Positions 36,850 to 45,676 are shown, counted from the stretch's first letter. The stretch: DNA of 64,000 nucleotides from SPGG2 sp964194625 (GCA_964194625.1 CAXMNC010000237.1:124001-188000), one strand, 5' to 3'. Notes: generated by a model not told the origin, from the sequence alone. Translations and numbers: made by a program.

Positions 36850-37464
36850 TCAAACGTCCACGGCCGGTTTCGATTGAGTATCCGCAGAATCGACAGCAAG
36901 GTCTCCACGCTTTAACCTAAAGGCCGCCTGAACCGCTCTCACTGATACCCAAAGCAGCAATACCACTATCAGTACAGCCAAACTCGGCCTACCGGCGAAC
37001 GCCTGGACCACGGCATCCAACGTAACCAAAGATATAAGTACCAACATGGCTATGGCAGCGAATCGATTCTTGAATATGAGTAACGGAACCGCCACCAACG
37101 CAAGCAGCAACGCATCCAACAGTAAAGCAACGTCGATAGATGCGGCCAAGATGACCTTGACTCCAGCGTAGAGCAAAACCAGTATAGACGCGCTACGGAT
37201 GACACCCTCCGCATCCGAAACCGTCTCGATCTTTCGGAAAATATTCCGGAAGATGTTCCGCTTAGGGGCGGGATGGCTATCCAACTTTCTCTGTCCGGTT
37301 GAGCGACGAGGCCCTAACGCTCCCGATGAGGCGCCGGAGTAACTGCGCAGCAGTTGACCCGGTCGCCCTCGATGGGGATGTTGGCTTTCACGATCTATCG
37401 ACTGCGTCTCGATGTTTTGCAATCTTGGTCGACGTTGTTCTACCGAGCGGGTACGTACGCCCAC
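36850..37464 (-). CDS. Unrecognised membrane protein upstream of pyc
   Basis: The C-terminal half has four closely spaced hydrophobic segments (SILVLLYAGVKVILAAS, LLLDALLLALVAVPLLIF, IAMLVLISLVTLDAVV, LAVLIVVLLLWVSVRAV), while the N-terminal ~75 residues are polar and basic. The frame is open from 37560, but that start would overlap the preceding ferritin-like gene by 121 nt; a GTG at 37464 reduces the overlap to 25 nt, and I prefer it with limited confidence. The stop is 3 nt before pyc, so the two may be co-transcribed. No family recognised. Confidence 0.55.
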   Translation of the reverse strand: MGVRTRSVEQRRPRLQNIETQSIDRESQHPHRGRPGQLLRSYSGASSGALGPRRSTGQRKLDSHPAPKRNIFRNIFRKIETVSDAEGVIRSASILVLLYAGVKVILAASIDVALLLDALLLALVAVPLLIFKNRFAAIAMLVLISLVTLDAVVQAFAGRPSLAVLIVVLLLWVSVRAVQAAFRLKRGDLAVDSADTQSKPAVDV

Positions 37465-38423
37465 TTCTTCGTCATTACCTGTAGCCCAGGATAGGACTGC
37501 GCTGCGGAAGGAATCGCACCGCGCGCCGAGGTTTCCTGATTGCGCTGATTGTCCAGACACACCCTTTCAAAGTCGGCGTCTCCCAGACTGCGGGCGAGCT
37601 CCACGCAACACTCAGCGTCCGAGGTGGCCATACGATGAAGTGCTGAATCGATCTCGGCAATCTTCAATACGTCGTCCACGAAAATGGGCATAAATATATT
37701 GTTAGCGCGGGCAGCACTCACAGTATCTATAGCCCACGCCCTAGCGACCATTAGATTTACAATCGAAGCGGTGTCTCGCATCGACTGCCACGAAATCTGC
37801 CAAGTAGTGTTTGCTGCCCCTTCGTCTCCTTTGTGTCTGAATGCGAAGGTATGGCAAACCGTCTGGTCGATGATAACAAGCAATCGGCAAAGAAGTACGT
37901 TGACCTGTTCCCATAATGATCGCTCTGATGTGCCAGCGTTCGGCGGGACCAGTTGCTGGTCCGGAGCATCGATTACCTGGCTTTGCCGCTCGGACTCGAT
38001 CCAATTGATCAGCTTGGCACGCGTCTCGACAGCCTCGTTAAGTAGGTTGGCCTCGACACGATCGCCGATCTTCTGGCACTGTGCTGCGCCCTCTTGCATC
38101 GTGGTCTGAATGTCCAGAAGAAGAGCGTGATCGATGTCGAGCGTCTCTGGAACCGTGCGACCGACTCTCGCAACTGCATCAGCGTAGGGTTTGTCCGGAT
38201 CACCGAGGGTGATTATGTATCCAGCATCGAGCAGATGCTCAAGCATTCTGAAAAGTCTAGAGATATCCGGCAGATACTCGGCCGCGTATCGATCGTGGAT
38301 AGCATCTTCCCCCCACCGAACCGCGACGAGGTCGTGCAAGAACAGTTGACTGACGACGGTCAGATGATTGCGCAAGACTTGATTGAGGAGCGTAGTAAGC
38401 GTGGTCGACGTCGTACTTAACAT
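37440..38423 (-). CDS. Two-domain ferritin-like protein lacking a ferroxidase site
   Basis: 327-residue soluble helical protein. Residues 5-150 follow the layout of bacterioferritin (LLNQVLRNHLTVVSQLFLHD, then a WG, then a long helix around LFRMLEHLL and a final helix ending NWIESE). The iron-ligand positions I can align are changed: NEL becomes NHL, the E-x2-H of helix B is lost, and ALELD becomes ALLLD. Residues 170-300 repeat the pattern more weakly (LLCRLLVIIDQTVCHTFAF). A duplicated, iron-free four-helix module is the likely reading, perhaps a scaffold. Its upstream region contains a 77-bp element also found before the next gene. The assignment rests on motif layout and needs profile confirmation. 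Confidence 0.6.
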   Translation of the reverse strand: MLSTTSTTLTTLLNQVLRNHLTVVSQLFLHDLVAVRWGEDAIHDRYAAEYLPDISRLFRMLEHLLDAGYIITLGDPDKPYADAVARVGRTVPETLDIDHALLLDIQTTMQEGAAQCQKIGDRVEANLLNEAVETRAKLINWIESERQSQVIDAPDQQLVPPNAGTSERSLWEQVNVLLCRLLVIIDQTVCHTFAFRHKGDEGAANTTWQISWQSMRDTASIVNLMVARAWAIDTVSAARANNIFMPIFVDDVLKIAEIDSALHRMATSDAECCVELARSLGDADFERVCLDNQRNQETSARGAIPSAAQSYPGLQVMTKKWAYVPAR

Positions 38424-38436
38424 GGTCTGCTTCGTG

Positions 38437-38514
38437 AAAGCTGATTAGAGATACGTACTAGCACCCATGTTATAACACGGATCGGTTGGGCTCTATCACG
38501 GGTTTATGGCCTAC
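38437..38514 (-). repeat. Upstream element, copy A
   Basis: About 77 bp, roughly three-quarters identical to copy B at 39201-39280 and in the same orientation. It ends 13 nt before the start of the ferritin-like gene. A 22-bp block (38465-38486) is identical in both copies and contains the perfect palindrome TGTTATAACA, whose TATAAC could also serve as a -10 box on the minus strand. Confidence 0.75.
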
Positions 38515-38579
38515 AAACAACAGCTTGCTTTGGAATCGCCCCCTGGATGAGAGAATGATAGGCCGATTGCAGCGTGCCA

Positions 38580-38650
38580 ATCTAACGCCTAGCTCACAGT
38601 AAAGTTGCGAGCGCAGCGTGTAATTTTTCCTGTGCAGCTATCTGTTAGCT
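38580..38650 (-). other. attC-like integron recombination site
   Basis: Outer arms ATCTAAC (38580-38586) and GTTAGCT (38644-38650) pair at 6 of 7 positions. Inner arms CTAGCTCACAG (38589-38599) and CTGTGCAGCTA (38630-38640) pair with one extra unpaired base, the hallmark of attC sites. The total is 71 bp with a 30-nt central region. Read on the minus strand the site ends in GTTAGAT, a match to the GTTRRRY crossover consensus, and its other edge overlaps the stop codon of the adjacent orphan gene, exactly as in a gene cassette. No integrase gene is present in the window. Confidence 0.65.
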
Positions 38651-39186
38651 TTGGTTGCCAAAAACTTAATTGATTCTTCATATTTTGCACCTGCATCAAC
38701 TCTAGAAATTTCTTCTTTTTCCAGAAGAATAGTATTCGTATCACGAGTCGTCATTGTTCCATAGCCGAGCAACGAAACCCACTTTTCATCTTGGTCAGTG
38801 ATCTCACCGATAAAGCATATATCGTCATCCATGTCTTCGGTGTGCAAATTTACGTAACCATATTGCGACTGAATTGATGAAAGAACTGTATCGATAGACG
38901 TAAGGTTAATATTTGGAAATTTCACCTCTGTAGCGCGGAACTTACCAAGCTCACTTATCGATGACCTGACATTTCCACCGGTACGAATTCTTGTAATGTT
39001 ATGGCGAAAAAATACTGATACTCCGTTGTTCTCTCCGTCATCTGTTAAGAGACTCATGTATAAGAATTCGTCGTTAAAGTCGCCAACGACACCAGTCAGT
39101 GACTCTTCAGAAATCCGATCACGATAAACATCTACTGCTTCTCGTGATAATTTCAACTCGCTCAGTCTTTTATCGATTAATGCCAT
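38638..39186 (-). CDS. AT-rich orphan gene, probable integron cassette cargo
   Basis: 182-residue soluble, acidic protein that I do not recognise. It shows alternating hydrophobic segments (FLYMSLLTDD, VSVFFRHNITRIRT, WVSLLGYGTMTTRDTN) suggestive of a beta-rich, SH3- or OB-like fold, with no signal peptide or catalytic motif. GC content is about 35-43 percent in the lines I counted, clearly below the flanking genes, indicating foreign origin. The stop codon lies inside an attC-like site, and AGGAA precedes the ATG. Together these mark it as cassette cargo with its own upstream element (copy B). Confidence 0.7.
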   Translation of the reverse strand: MALIDKRLSELKLSREAVDVYRDRISEESLTGVVGDFNDEFLYMSLLTDDGENNGVSVFFRHNITRIRTGGNVRSSISELGKFRATEVKFPNINLTSIDTVLSSIQSQYGYVNLHTEDMDDDICFIGEITDQDEKWVSLLGYGTMTTRDTNTILLEKEEISRVDAGAKYEESIKFLATKANR

Positions 39187-39200
39187 TTCTGGATTCCTGC

Positions 39201-39280
39201 AAAGCTAACTAGATATAGACGTACCAACATCCATGTTATAACACGGATCGGTGGGGCTCGATCATGTATCTATGCCTTAC
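39201..39280 (-). repeat. Upstream element, copy B
   Basis: Partner of copy A (38437-38514); it ends 14 nt before the start of the orphan gene. The identical 22-bp core is at 39231-39252 and holds the TGTTATAACA palindrome. Equal placement before two unrelated genes suggests a shared promoter/operator, or a repeat left by an insertion event. Confidence 0.75.
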
Positions 39281-39448
39281 GAAGAGTGTGCGCAGCACGT
39301 TGTGTTTTTCGCCTCGGCAATCCGGTCGCTGCTCCCGGCGCGACTCTAACTCCCACATCCGTGTAGTCGTGCTCCCTGCATTGCTCTACCTTCCTACGTC
39401 CCTGTCGGTCGCCTACGGTCGAGCCGAGGATGCGTGCAGCCGAAGCGC

Positions 39449-39721
39449 GGCCCCGTCAGGGGGCCGGGTAGGGACCCCGGCGTCCGTCGTCGGCACAAGG
39501 AGGTGCCGTCGACGGACCCACTGAGGCAAGCGAAATCCGAGGTTCCCCGCCATGCATTGATGGCGGGGCGAAGACCGCGGGGCAAAATGGTTTTGGTGAC
39601 TTTTGCCGAAACAAAAGTCACCCGCCGCACGGGGCCGGCGCCCCGTTAGTAAATCGCCAAAGGCGATACAACCCGTCGTGCGGGGGCGGAACCCCGCGTA
39701 ATACACGTCGGCGGCGCCGAC
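39449..39721. repeat. Tract of consecutive hairpins between purL and the orphan gene
   Basis: The 540-nt gap 39187-39726 has no credible gene. From 39449 on it consists of near-adjacent palindromes: GGCCCC/GGGGCC (39449-39465); a 15-nt arm pair with one mismatch around AAGGAG (39482-39517); CCCCGCCAT/ATGGCGGGG (39545-39568); GGTGACTTTTG/CAAAAGTCACC (39595-39622); ACGGGGC/GCCCCGT (39629-39646); ATCGCC/GGCGAT (39653-39667); GCGGGG/CCCCGC (39680-39697); GTCGGC/GCCGAC (39707-39721). Bases 39281-39448 are unassigned GC-rich sequence. It may be a mosaic repeat element or a structured RNA. Confidence 0.75.
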
Positions 39722-39726
39722 GCAAT

Positions 39727-42700
39727 CTACCCAACCCAAACCCTGGCATTACGAAATATCCGCAACCAAGGCCCATCTTCGCCCCACTCATCGGAGTGCC
39801 AGGAGTTTGTCACCGTCCGAAACACCCGCTCCGGATGCGGCATCATGATCGTGAAACGACCGTCGGGCGTGGTTAGGCCAGCAATGCCGTAAGGCGACCC
39901 ATTTGGGTTATAGGGATAGGATTCCGTGACCCCGCCTCGGTTGTCGACAAAGCACAACGCGACCAACCGATCGACGATCAGACATTGCGCATCATCAGAA
40001 TGCACCAATTCCGCTCGACCCTCACCATGGGCAACGGCAATCGGTATCATCGATCCAGCCATACCGGTGAGAAAGATCGACGGGTTATCCGGCGTTTGCA
40101 CGCGACATACACGAGCCTCAAATTGCTCCGAATGGTTACGAACAAAACGCGGCCATCGGTCTGCGCCCGGAATCAGCTCACGCAAGTTGGACATCATTTG
40201 GCAACCATTGCAGACGCCAAGCGCAAACGTGTCTTCGCGTTCGAAGAAACCTGCAAATTCCTCACGCACGTGGCTGTTAAAAAGAATGGACTTGGCCCAA
40301 CCTTCACCAGCGCCAAGCACGTCGCCAAATGAAAAACCGCCGCAGGCTACCAATCCCCCAAAGTCCTTGAGCGTGACGCGCTTGCTTGCGATATCGCTCA
40401 TGGTGGTATCTATCGCGGCAAATCCAGCGCGATCGAAAGCGGCCGCCATCTCTACGTGACCGTTAACGCCCTGCTCCCGGAGAATGGCGATGCGTGGTCG
40501 CGCACCATTAGCAATAAACGGTGCCGCAATATCTTCAGATGGATCGAATGAAAGCCGTGCGCCTAGACCCGGATCGGCGCCGTCCAGGATACGATCGTAC
40601 TCCTCCTTCGCACACTTCGGATTGTCGCGCAATGTTTGCATGTGGAAAGTCGTTTCCGACCATGTCCGCTGCAGATTGACACGCGTGTCGCGGAATATAA
40701 GCCGCCGTTTGTGCGTAAACGTGATTGCGTCATCCCCGGTCAGGGTACCGATGACATGTGCGTGACGCCCGAGGCCCGCCTGTTTCAATGCACCGAAGAT
40801 ACCACGTTGGCGCTCACGCGGGACTTGTAACACAGCACCTAGTTCCTCGCTAAACAAGACGGCGACCGGATTCCGCCCCAATGTGGTCAAATCGATATGT
40901 ACGCCCGTGTGCCCAGCGAATGCCATTTCGCAGACGGTTGCAAACAAACCGCCATCAGAACGATCATGATACGCAACTATAAAGCCAAGTTCGTTTAGGG
41001 CTTGAATCACGTGAAAGAAGAGTCGCAACACGCGGGGATCGTCCACATCCGGGCATTCTCGTCCCATTTGGTTGTAGACCTGGGCCAGGGCTGAACCCCC
41101 CAGTCGATTTTTCTTTTTGGCCAAGTCGATCAAGATCAAGTCGGTATCTCCCCGATCCGTACGCAATTGTGGCGTTAAGGTCTTGCGTACGTCCACGACC
41201 GGGCTGAACGCCGACACGATCAGAGACAGTGGTGCCGTAACTTGTTTGGCTTCGCCCTTTTCGTTTTCCCACACCGTTTTCATCGACAACGAGTCTTTGC
41301 CAACTGGGATAGAGATACCGAGGGCGGGACACAATTCGGCCGCGACCGCACGCACCGTATCATAGAGCGCGGCGTCCTCACCGGCGTGGCCGGCGGCCGC
41401 CATCCAGTTTGCTGAGAGTTTCACATCCAGCAGCTTTTCGATGCGTGCCGCCGCCAAGTTAGTCAACGCCTCGCCGAGGGCCATACGGCCACTCGCGGCC
41501 GGGTCAATCAGTGCCAGCGGCGTTCGCTCGCCGAGGGCCATGGCCTCACCGCAATATGTCTGGTAGCCACCTGCGGTCACCGCCACATCCGCCACCGGGA
41601 CCTGCCAAGGGCCCACCATTTGGTCACGACACACCATCCCCGAAACAGTGCGATCACCAATTGTGATCAGAAAGGTCTTGTTGGCCACGGCTGGCAAACG
41701 TAGCACGCGATGGGCCGCTTCATCGAGATCAATACCGCGGGTCTTGAAAGGTGGCAATTTGCGTCGAATCCGTTTTACGTCGCGCAGCAACTTTGGTGGC
41801 TTGCCAAACAAAATGGATAATTCAAGGTCGATAGGTTTGCTTCGCGTATCGCCGTTAGATTTACCGTCACCAGTAGTCTCAAAGTAGCTATCGTTAAGCA
41901 CTAGGTGTCGCTCAGTTGTCGTTTCACCAATGACAGCGTAGGGGCAACGCTCGCGCTCGCATAATTTGTGAAAGATTTCTAGGTCGTCCGCTTTGATCGC
42001 CAGCACATAGCGCTCTTGTGCTTCATTGCACCAGATCTCCATCGGCGACATAGCTGGTTGGTCATTGGGCACCGCACGTAAGTCAAACCGGCCCCCACGC
42101 CCGGCACCTTCGATCAGCTCGGGCAGCGCATTCGACAGACCACCAGCACCGACATCGTGAATCGACAAGATCGGGTTACCGTCGTTTAGCCACCAACATT
42201 GGTCGATGACCCCTTGGCAGCGGCGCTGTATCTCGGCGTTCCCGCGTTGGACCGAGGCAAAATCAAGATCTTCCACACTATGGCCACTAGCAAGACTGGA
42301 GGCGGCACCACCGCCAAGGCCGATTAACATCGCGGGCCCGCCAATGACTATCAATTTCGCACCGGCGGGGATGGGCGCTTTCGTTACGTGCCGCGCACAT
42401 ATGTTGCCAAGACCCCCCGCCAACATGATGGGTTTGTGATAACCACGGAGTTCGCCATCGATGCGTTGATTGAATGTGCGAAAGTATCCACCAATATTCG
42501 GGCGACCGAATTCGTTATTGAAAGCGGCACCGCCCACTGGTCCTGCGAGCATGATATCGAGCGCACTTGCGATTCGATCCGGTTTGCCAAAGTCCGTTTC
42601 CCAGGGTTGTTCGGCCCCTGGGATAAGCAGATTAGAAACGGAAAAACCTGTAATGCCTGCCTTTGGCTTAGCCCCACGCCCCGTCGCGCCCTCATCACGG

Positions 42701-43707
42701 ATCTCACCGCCCGAACCGGTCGCCGCACCGGGATAAGGCGAGATCGCGGTAGGATGGTTGTGGGTCTCCACTTTCATCAAAATAGCAGTGTCATCCTCAT
42801 GACATCCGTATTGCTGGCTAGTGGGATCAGGAAAAAAACGATCGATGCGAAAACCTTCAATGACCGCTGCATTGTCGGTGTACGCGACCAGCGTGCCGCG
42901 CGGGTTGCGCGTATGGGACTCCTTGATCATGGCGAACAGTGAAGGACCAGGCCGACGACCATTGATCAACCAGTCGGCGTTAAAGATTTTATGTCGGCAG
43001 TGTTCCGAGTTGGCCTGGGCAAACATCATGAGCTCTACATCCGTCGGATTGCGGGCCAGCCGCGTAAAGCTCTCCATCAAGTAGTCTATTTCGTCGGCAG
43101 ACAATGCGAGGCCAAGGTCAGTGTTCGCCGCCTCGAGGGCCGATACGCCGTCGGTCAAAACGTCGATTACCCTAAGGGGTGTAGGTACGGCATCACTAAA
43201 TAATTCGTCGACCTCATCAAACCCCGCCAACACACTTTCCGTCATGCGATCATGAATCAAAGGTAGTACACGTTGACGCTCCTCGGGAGTCAGCGACACT
43301 TGCTCTGCCTTTTCGAAGTACCAAGCGATACCACGTTCTATTCGTACGACGGAATCCAGACCACAGTGGCCGGCGATATCTGTCGCTTTACTGGCCCACG
43401 GAGAAATCGTCCCCAGTCGGGGAACGACCAATATCAAGTCACCTCGAGACACACTTGCGGGATGGCGCGGACCGTAGGTCAATAGTTGCTCCAATACAGA
43501 CGTCTGCTCTGCGCTGAGGGGGCTGGGCGACGCAGCAAAATGCCAGTACTCGGCGCAAGCCTGCTTTAGATTGGGAATTACACCGGCAAACTCGCGCAAG
43601 AGCTTTTCAAGGCGAAACCCCGACAGCGCCGGCGCACCCCGCACCCGCAGAATATGGAAAGCCTCCTGGTTATCTTGAGGTTGGGCGGACGACTCAGGAG
43701 CTTTCAT
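39727..43707 (-). CDS. purL: Phosphoribosylformylglycinamidine synthase
   Basis: Large single-chain FGAM synthase of purine synthesis (1326 residues), as in gammaproteobacteria. It has an N-terminal PurS-like domain, a FGAM synthetase core with two AIR-synthetase-like halves (HNHPTAISPYPGAATGSGGEIRDEG; GAGGLSNALPELI), and a C-terminal glutamine amidotransferase domain with GVCNGCQMMSNL (nucleophilic Cys) and the MMPHPERVFR catalytic His. The ATG at 43707 precedes a short polar leader. It is 14 nt downstream of the MBL-fold gene on the same strand. Confidence 0.97.
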   Translation of the reverse strand: MKAPESSAQPQDNQEAFHILRVRGAPALSGFRLEKLLREFAGVIPNLKQACAEYWHFAASPSPLSAEQTSVLEQLLTYGPRHPASVSRGDLILVVPRLGTISPWASKATDIAGHCGLDSVVRIERGIAWYFEKAEQVSLTPEERQRVLPLIHDRMTESVLAGFDEVDELFSDAVPTPLRVIDVLTDGVSALEAANTDLGLALSADEIDYLMESFTRLARNPTDVELMMFAQANSEHCRHKIFNADWLINGRRPGPSLFAMIKESHTRNPRGTLVAYTDNAAVIEGFRIDRFFPDPTSQQYGCHEDDTAILMKVETHNHPTAISPYPGAATGSGGEIRDEGATGRGAKPKAGITGFSVSNLLIPGAEQPWETDFGKPDRIASALDIMLAGPVGGAAFNNEFGRPNIGGYFRTFNQRIDGELRGYHKPIMLAGGLGNICARHVTKAPIPAGAKLIVIGGPAMLIGLGGGAASSLASGHSVEDLDFASVQRGNAEIQRRCQGVIDQCWWLNDGNPILSIHDVGAGGLSNALPELIEGAGRGGRFDLRAVPNDQPAMSPMEIWCNEAQERYVLAIKADDLEIFHKLCERERCPYAVIGETTTERHLVLNDSYFETTGDGKSNGDTRSKPIDLELSILFGKPPKLLRDVKRIRRKLPPFKTRGIDLDEAAHRVLRLPAVANKTFLITIGDRTVSGMVCRDQMVGPWQVPVADVAVTAGGYQTYCGEAMALGERTPLALIDPAASGRMALGEALTNLAAARIEKLLDVKLSANWMAAAGHAGEDAALYDTVRAVAAELCPALGISIPVGKDSLSMKTVWENEKGEAKQVTAPLSLIVSAFSPVVDVRKTLTPQLRTDRGDTDLILIDLAKKKNRLGGSALAQVYNQMGRECPDVDDPRVLRLFFHVIQALNELGFIVAYHDRSDGGLFATVCEMAFAGHTGVHIDLTTLGRNPVAVLFSEELGAVLQVPRERQRGIFGALKQAGLGRHAHVIGTLTGDDAITFTHKRRLIFRDTRVNLQRTWSETTFHMQTLRDNPKCAKEEYDRILDGADPGLGARLSFDPSEDIAAPFIANGARPRIAILREQGVNGHVEMAAAFDRAGFAAIDTTMSDIASKRVTLKDFGGLVACGGFSFGDVLGAGEGWAKSILFNSHVREEFAGFFEREDTFALGVCNGCQMMSNLRELIPGADRWPRFVRNHSEQFEARVCRVQTPDNPSIFLTGMAGSMIPIAVAHGEGRAELVHSDDAQCLIVDRLVALCFVDNRGGVTESYPYNPNGSPYGIAGLTTPDGRFTIMMPHPERVFRTVTNSWHSDEWGEDGPWLRIFRNARVWVG

Positions 43708-43721
43708 AAACTCGATAGCCT

Positions 43722-44498
43722 CTAGAATACGCGTGATAGGTTATGCCACGGCAAGCCACATTCCTGATCGGCGACGTGGATCCAGCGAGATGTACAGCCA
43801 AGCACTTGGCTTAGTGCTGTGCGCGCTAATGCAGGCGTGTTGTTCGTATCACTGAGATGCGCTGCCACCAGATGTTGTAGTTTTGTATGATCAAGTGCAT
43901 CGAGTATCTTGGCTGCCGCCGCATTATCGAGATGGCCCTGTTCGCCTCCTATACGCGCCTTTAATGATTGCGGATAGGGCCCGCCCCACAACATACTGTG
44001 ATCGTGATTACACTCGAGTATTAGTCCATGGCAACCGCTCAGGGTAGCTTCGATATGCGGCGTACTACGGCCAGTATCCGTCAATATCCCGAGACGTAAG
44101 TCGCCATTAGAGAATACGAACTGATTAGGTTCGAGTGCGTCGTGAGGGACGGGAAATGGTGTAACCAAGATCTCGTCAATGGCAAAAGTTTGATGCGGAT
44201 CGAACAGCCTGGTCACCGGTAGCGGCCCGACCCGAGCTTTGATCATGCGGAACGTACCGGCGGTCATCCACAAGGGTAAGTTGAAACGGCGCGCCAACCA
44301 ACCAACACCTTTCGCATGGTCACCATGCTCATGGGTCAGGACGATGGCCGTCAGGTCCCAAGCCTCTTTACCCAACCGCCGCAGCCGCGCCATAGTCTCT
44401 TTGAGTGAAAAGCCACAGTCGACCATGATGCAGGTCGCGCCGCACTCGACGAGAGTAGCATTACCCCGGCTACCGCTGCCGAGAGACGCAAATCGCAT
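43722..44498 (-). CDS. MBL-fold metallohydrolase (YycJ-like)
   Basis: Metallo-beta-lactamase fold protein of 258 residues. The metal-binding motif is HEHGDHAKGV, with GSRGNATLVECG at the N-terminus (typical of the YycJ/WalJ and PhnP-like group), LTDTGR in the middle and a late histidine in AAHLSDTNN. Relatives act as 5' exonucleases or phosphodiesterases in DNA/RNA metabolism, but no substrate is demonstrated for this gammaproteobacterial form. It lies between bamC and purL, a recurrent neighbourhood. Confidence 0.85.
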   Translation of the reverse strand: MRFASLGSGSRGNATLVECGATCIMVDCGFSLKETMARLRRLGKEAWDLTAIVLTHEHGDHAKGVGWLARRFNLPLWMTAGTFRMIKARVGPLPVTRLFDPHQTFAIDEILVTPFPVPHDALEPNQFVFSNGDLRLGILTDTGRSTPHIEATLSGCHGLILECNHDHSMLWGGPYPQSLKARIGGEQGHLDNAAAAKILDALDHTKLQHLVAAHLSDTNNTPALARTALSQVLGCTSRWIHVADQECGLPWHNLSRVF

Positions 44499-44534
44499 AG
44501 CAGGTCGCTTTGCGGTCAGCCGCTACCTACCTTT

Positions 44535-45644
44535 TCACTTTAGTTGCTCATAAAGCAGGCTAAGGATTTGTTCACTGGTCTTGGGTGCGCTGGGAGCCCC
44601 ATTTTGATCGAATACTTCGATTGTAGTACCGTTTTCGACCGGCTTTAGTGCTACTTGATATTCTTCTGCGGCCTCCTTTTGTTTTTTCTTCTTTCTCTTT
44701 TTCTTTTTTGTGTCCTCGTCCGGATCTACATAGCGTATATAGTACGTCCACCTCGAGCGGTCGCGATCTTCAACCGTAAATCCGATGCGGTCTAACGACA
44801 AGCCAACCCGCCGCCATGCGCGTTCTTGGCTGTCGAATAAATTTAGGGCTGGAAATCCCGATTCACTACGCCCCATAGTCGCTTGCGCCGGCGGTGGCGC
44901 GGCATCTAGCACGGCAACCGCCCGCGGCGCCGTCACCCCAATGTGCAACATGAGTAGGCGCAGCATTTCCGCTTCGAGCTCGGGGTCCGACGGGCGCGGC
45001 TTCCATCGGAATAGGATGTCGCTCTCTTTTAGCGGGGCATTCGGATCCAGACCAGAAGCCACTACTATCTGTTGCATACCTCGATGGCTCAAGTAGACCT
45101 CCGTCGTCCCCGGTACCTCGCCGCGTTCGAGTCGGATACGATACTTGTCCATCAGACCCGAACCACTCCCGCCACTCAGCTTGCTGAGAAATCCCCCGAT
45201 CCCGCTGCCAATGTTCGCCCTGTTCTCCGCCCAGTCACTCTCGAGGATCCCGGCCTCAGGGCGCTCTTTCGCCACCGTCAACCCAACACTGTCGATAAAG
45301 TCGCGCGTTTGCGGCCAGAGCTTCTCGGCCTCGGCCTTAACGACTAACCACCTCTGTGTGCCCGCACGTTCGAGTTTCACATTACCGAACGTCGGAAGCA
45401 GGCCCGCGAACTGCTCTTTGCTGCCTTGCTGTTGTTGTGCCTCGAACTCTGAATAGGTTGCCGTCCCGGACTGGACGCTAGAACTTTGGGGTAACGTGCT
45501 CAAACCCGGGGGAATCTCCAGCGGCGGCAACGTTCGCGCAGAGTCGTAGTCGACCTTCTTGCGACCTTTGTTACCCCCACATCCACTGGCAAGGGCAACT
45601 ACCAATAGGCCGATCACTAAGCCGACAGCGCCGGTGTTTCTCAT
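44535..45644 (-). CDS. bamC: Outer membrane assembly lipoprotein BamC
   Basis: Lipoprotein subunit of the BAM complex that inserts beta-barrel proteins. The signal peptide ends in the lipobox LASGC. A disordered, conserved segment follows (LPPLEIPPGLS, which binds BamD), and then two helix-grip domains separated by a short linker, the family layout. Unusually, the second domain contains a long lysine/arginine run near residue 315 (14 basic residues almost uninterrupted). It sits directly after dapA, as in many gammaproteobacteria. Confidence 0.9.
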   Translation of the reverse strand: MRNTGAVGLVIGLLVVALASGCGGNKGRKKVDYDSARTLPPLEIPPGLSTLPQSSSVQSGTATYSEFEAQQQQGSKEQFAGLLPTFGNVKLERAGTQRWLVVKAEAEKLWPQTRDFIDSVGLTVAKERPEAGILESDWAENRANIGSGIGGFLSKLSGGSGSGLMDKYRIRLERGEVPGTTEVYLSHRGMQQIVVASGLDPNAPLKESDILFRWKPRPSDPELEAEMLRLLMLHIGVTAPRAVAVLDAAPPPAQATMGRSESGFPALNLFDSQERAWRRVGLSLDRIGFTVEDRDRSRWTYYIRYVDPDEDTKKKKRKKKKQKEAAEEYQVALKPVENGTTIEVFDQNGAPSAPKTSEQILSLLYEQLK

Positions 45645-45676
45645 TGTATGAGGGTCACGAAAATCAAACGTATTGA

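Noticed and set aside
38437..39280. Insertion sequence flanked by the 77-bp repeats
   Set aside because: There is no transposase, the repeats are direct rather than inverted, and both sit at equal distance before genes, which fits regulatory duplication better.
39264..39649. Overlapping short open frames in the hairpin tract
   Set aside because: GC-rich repeat DNA gives open frames in most phases; sequences are Arg/Pro/Ser-rich without conserved features.
42388..42942. 184-codon open frame antisense to purL
   Set aside because: It mirrors conserved PurL codons and shows no family motif; several similar long antisense frames lie across purL.
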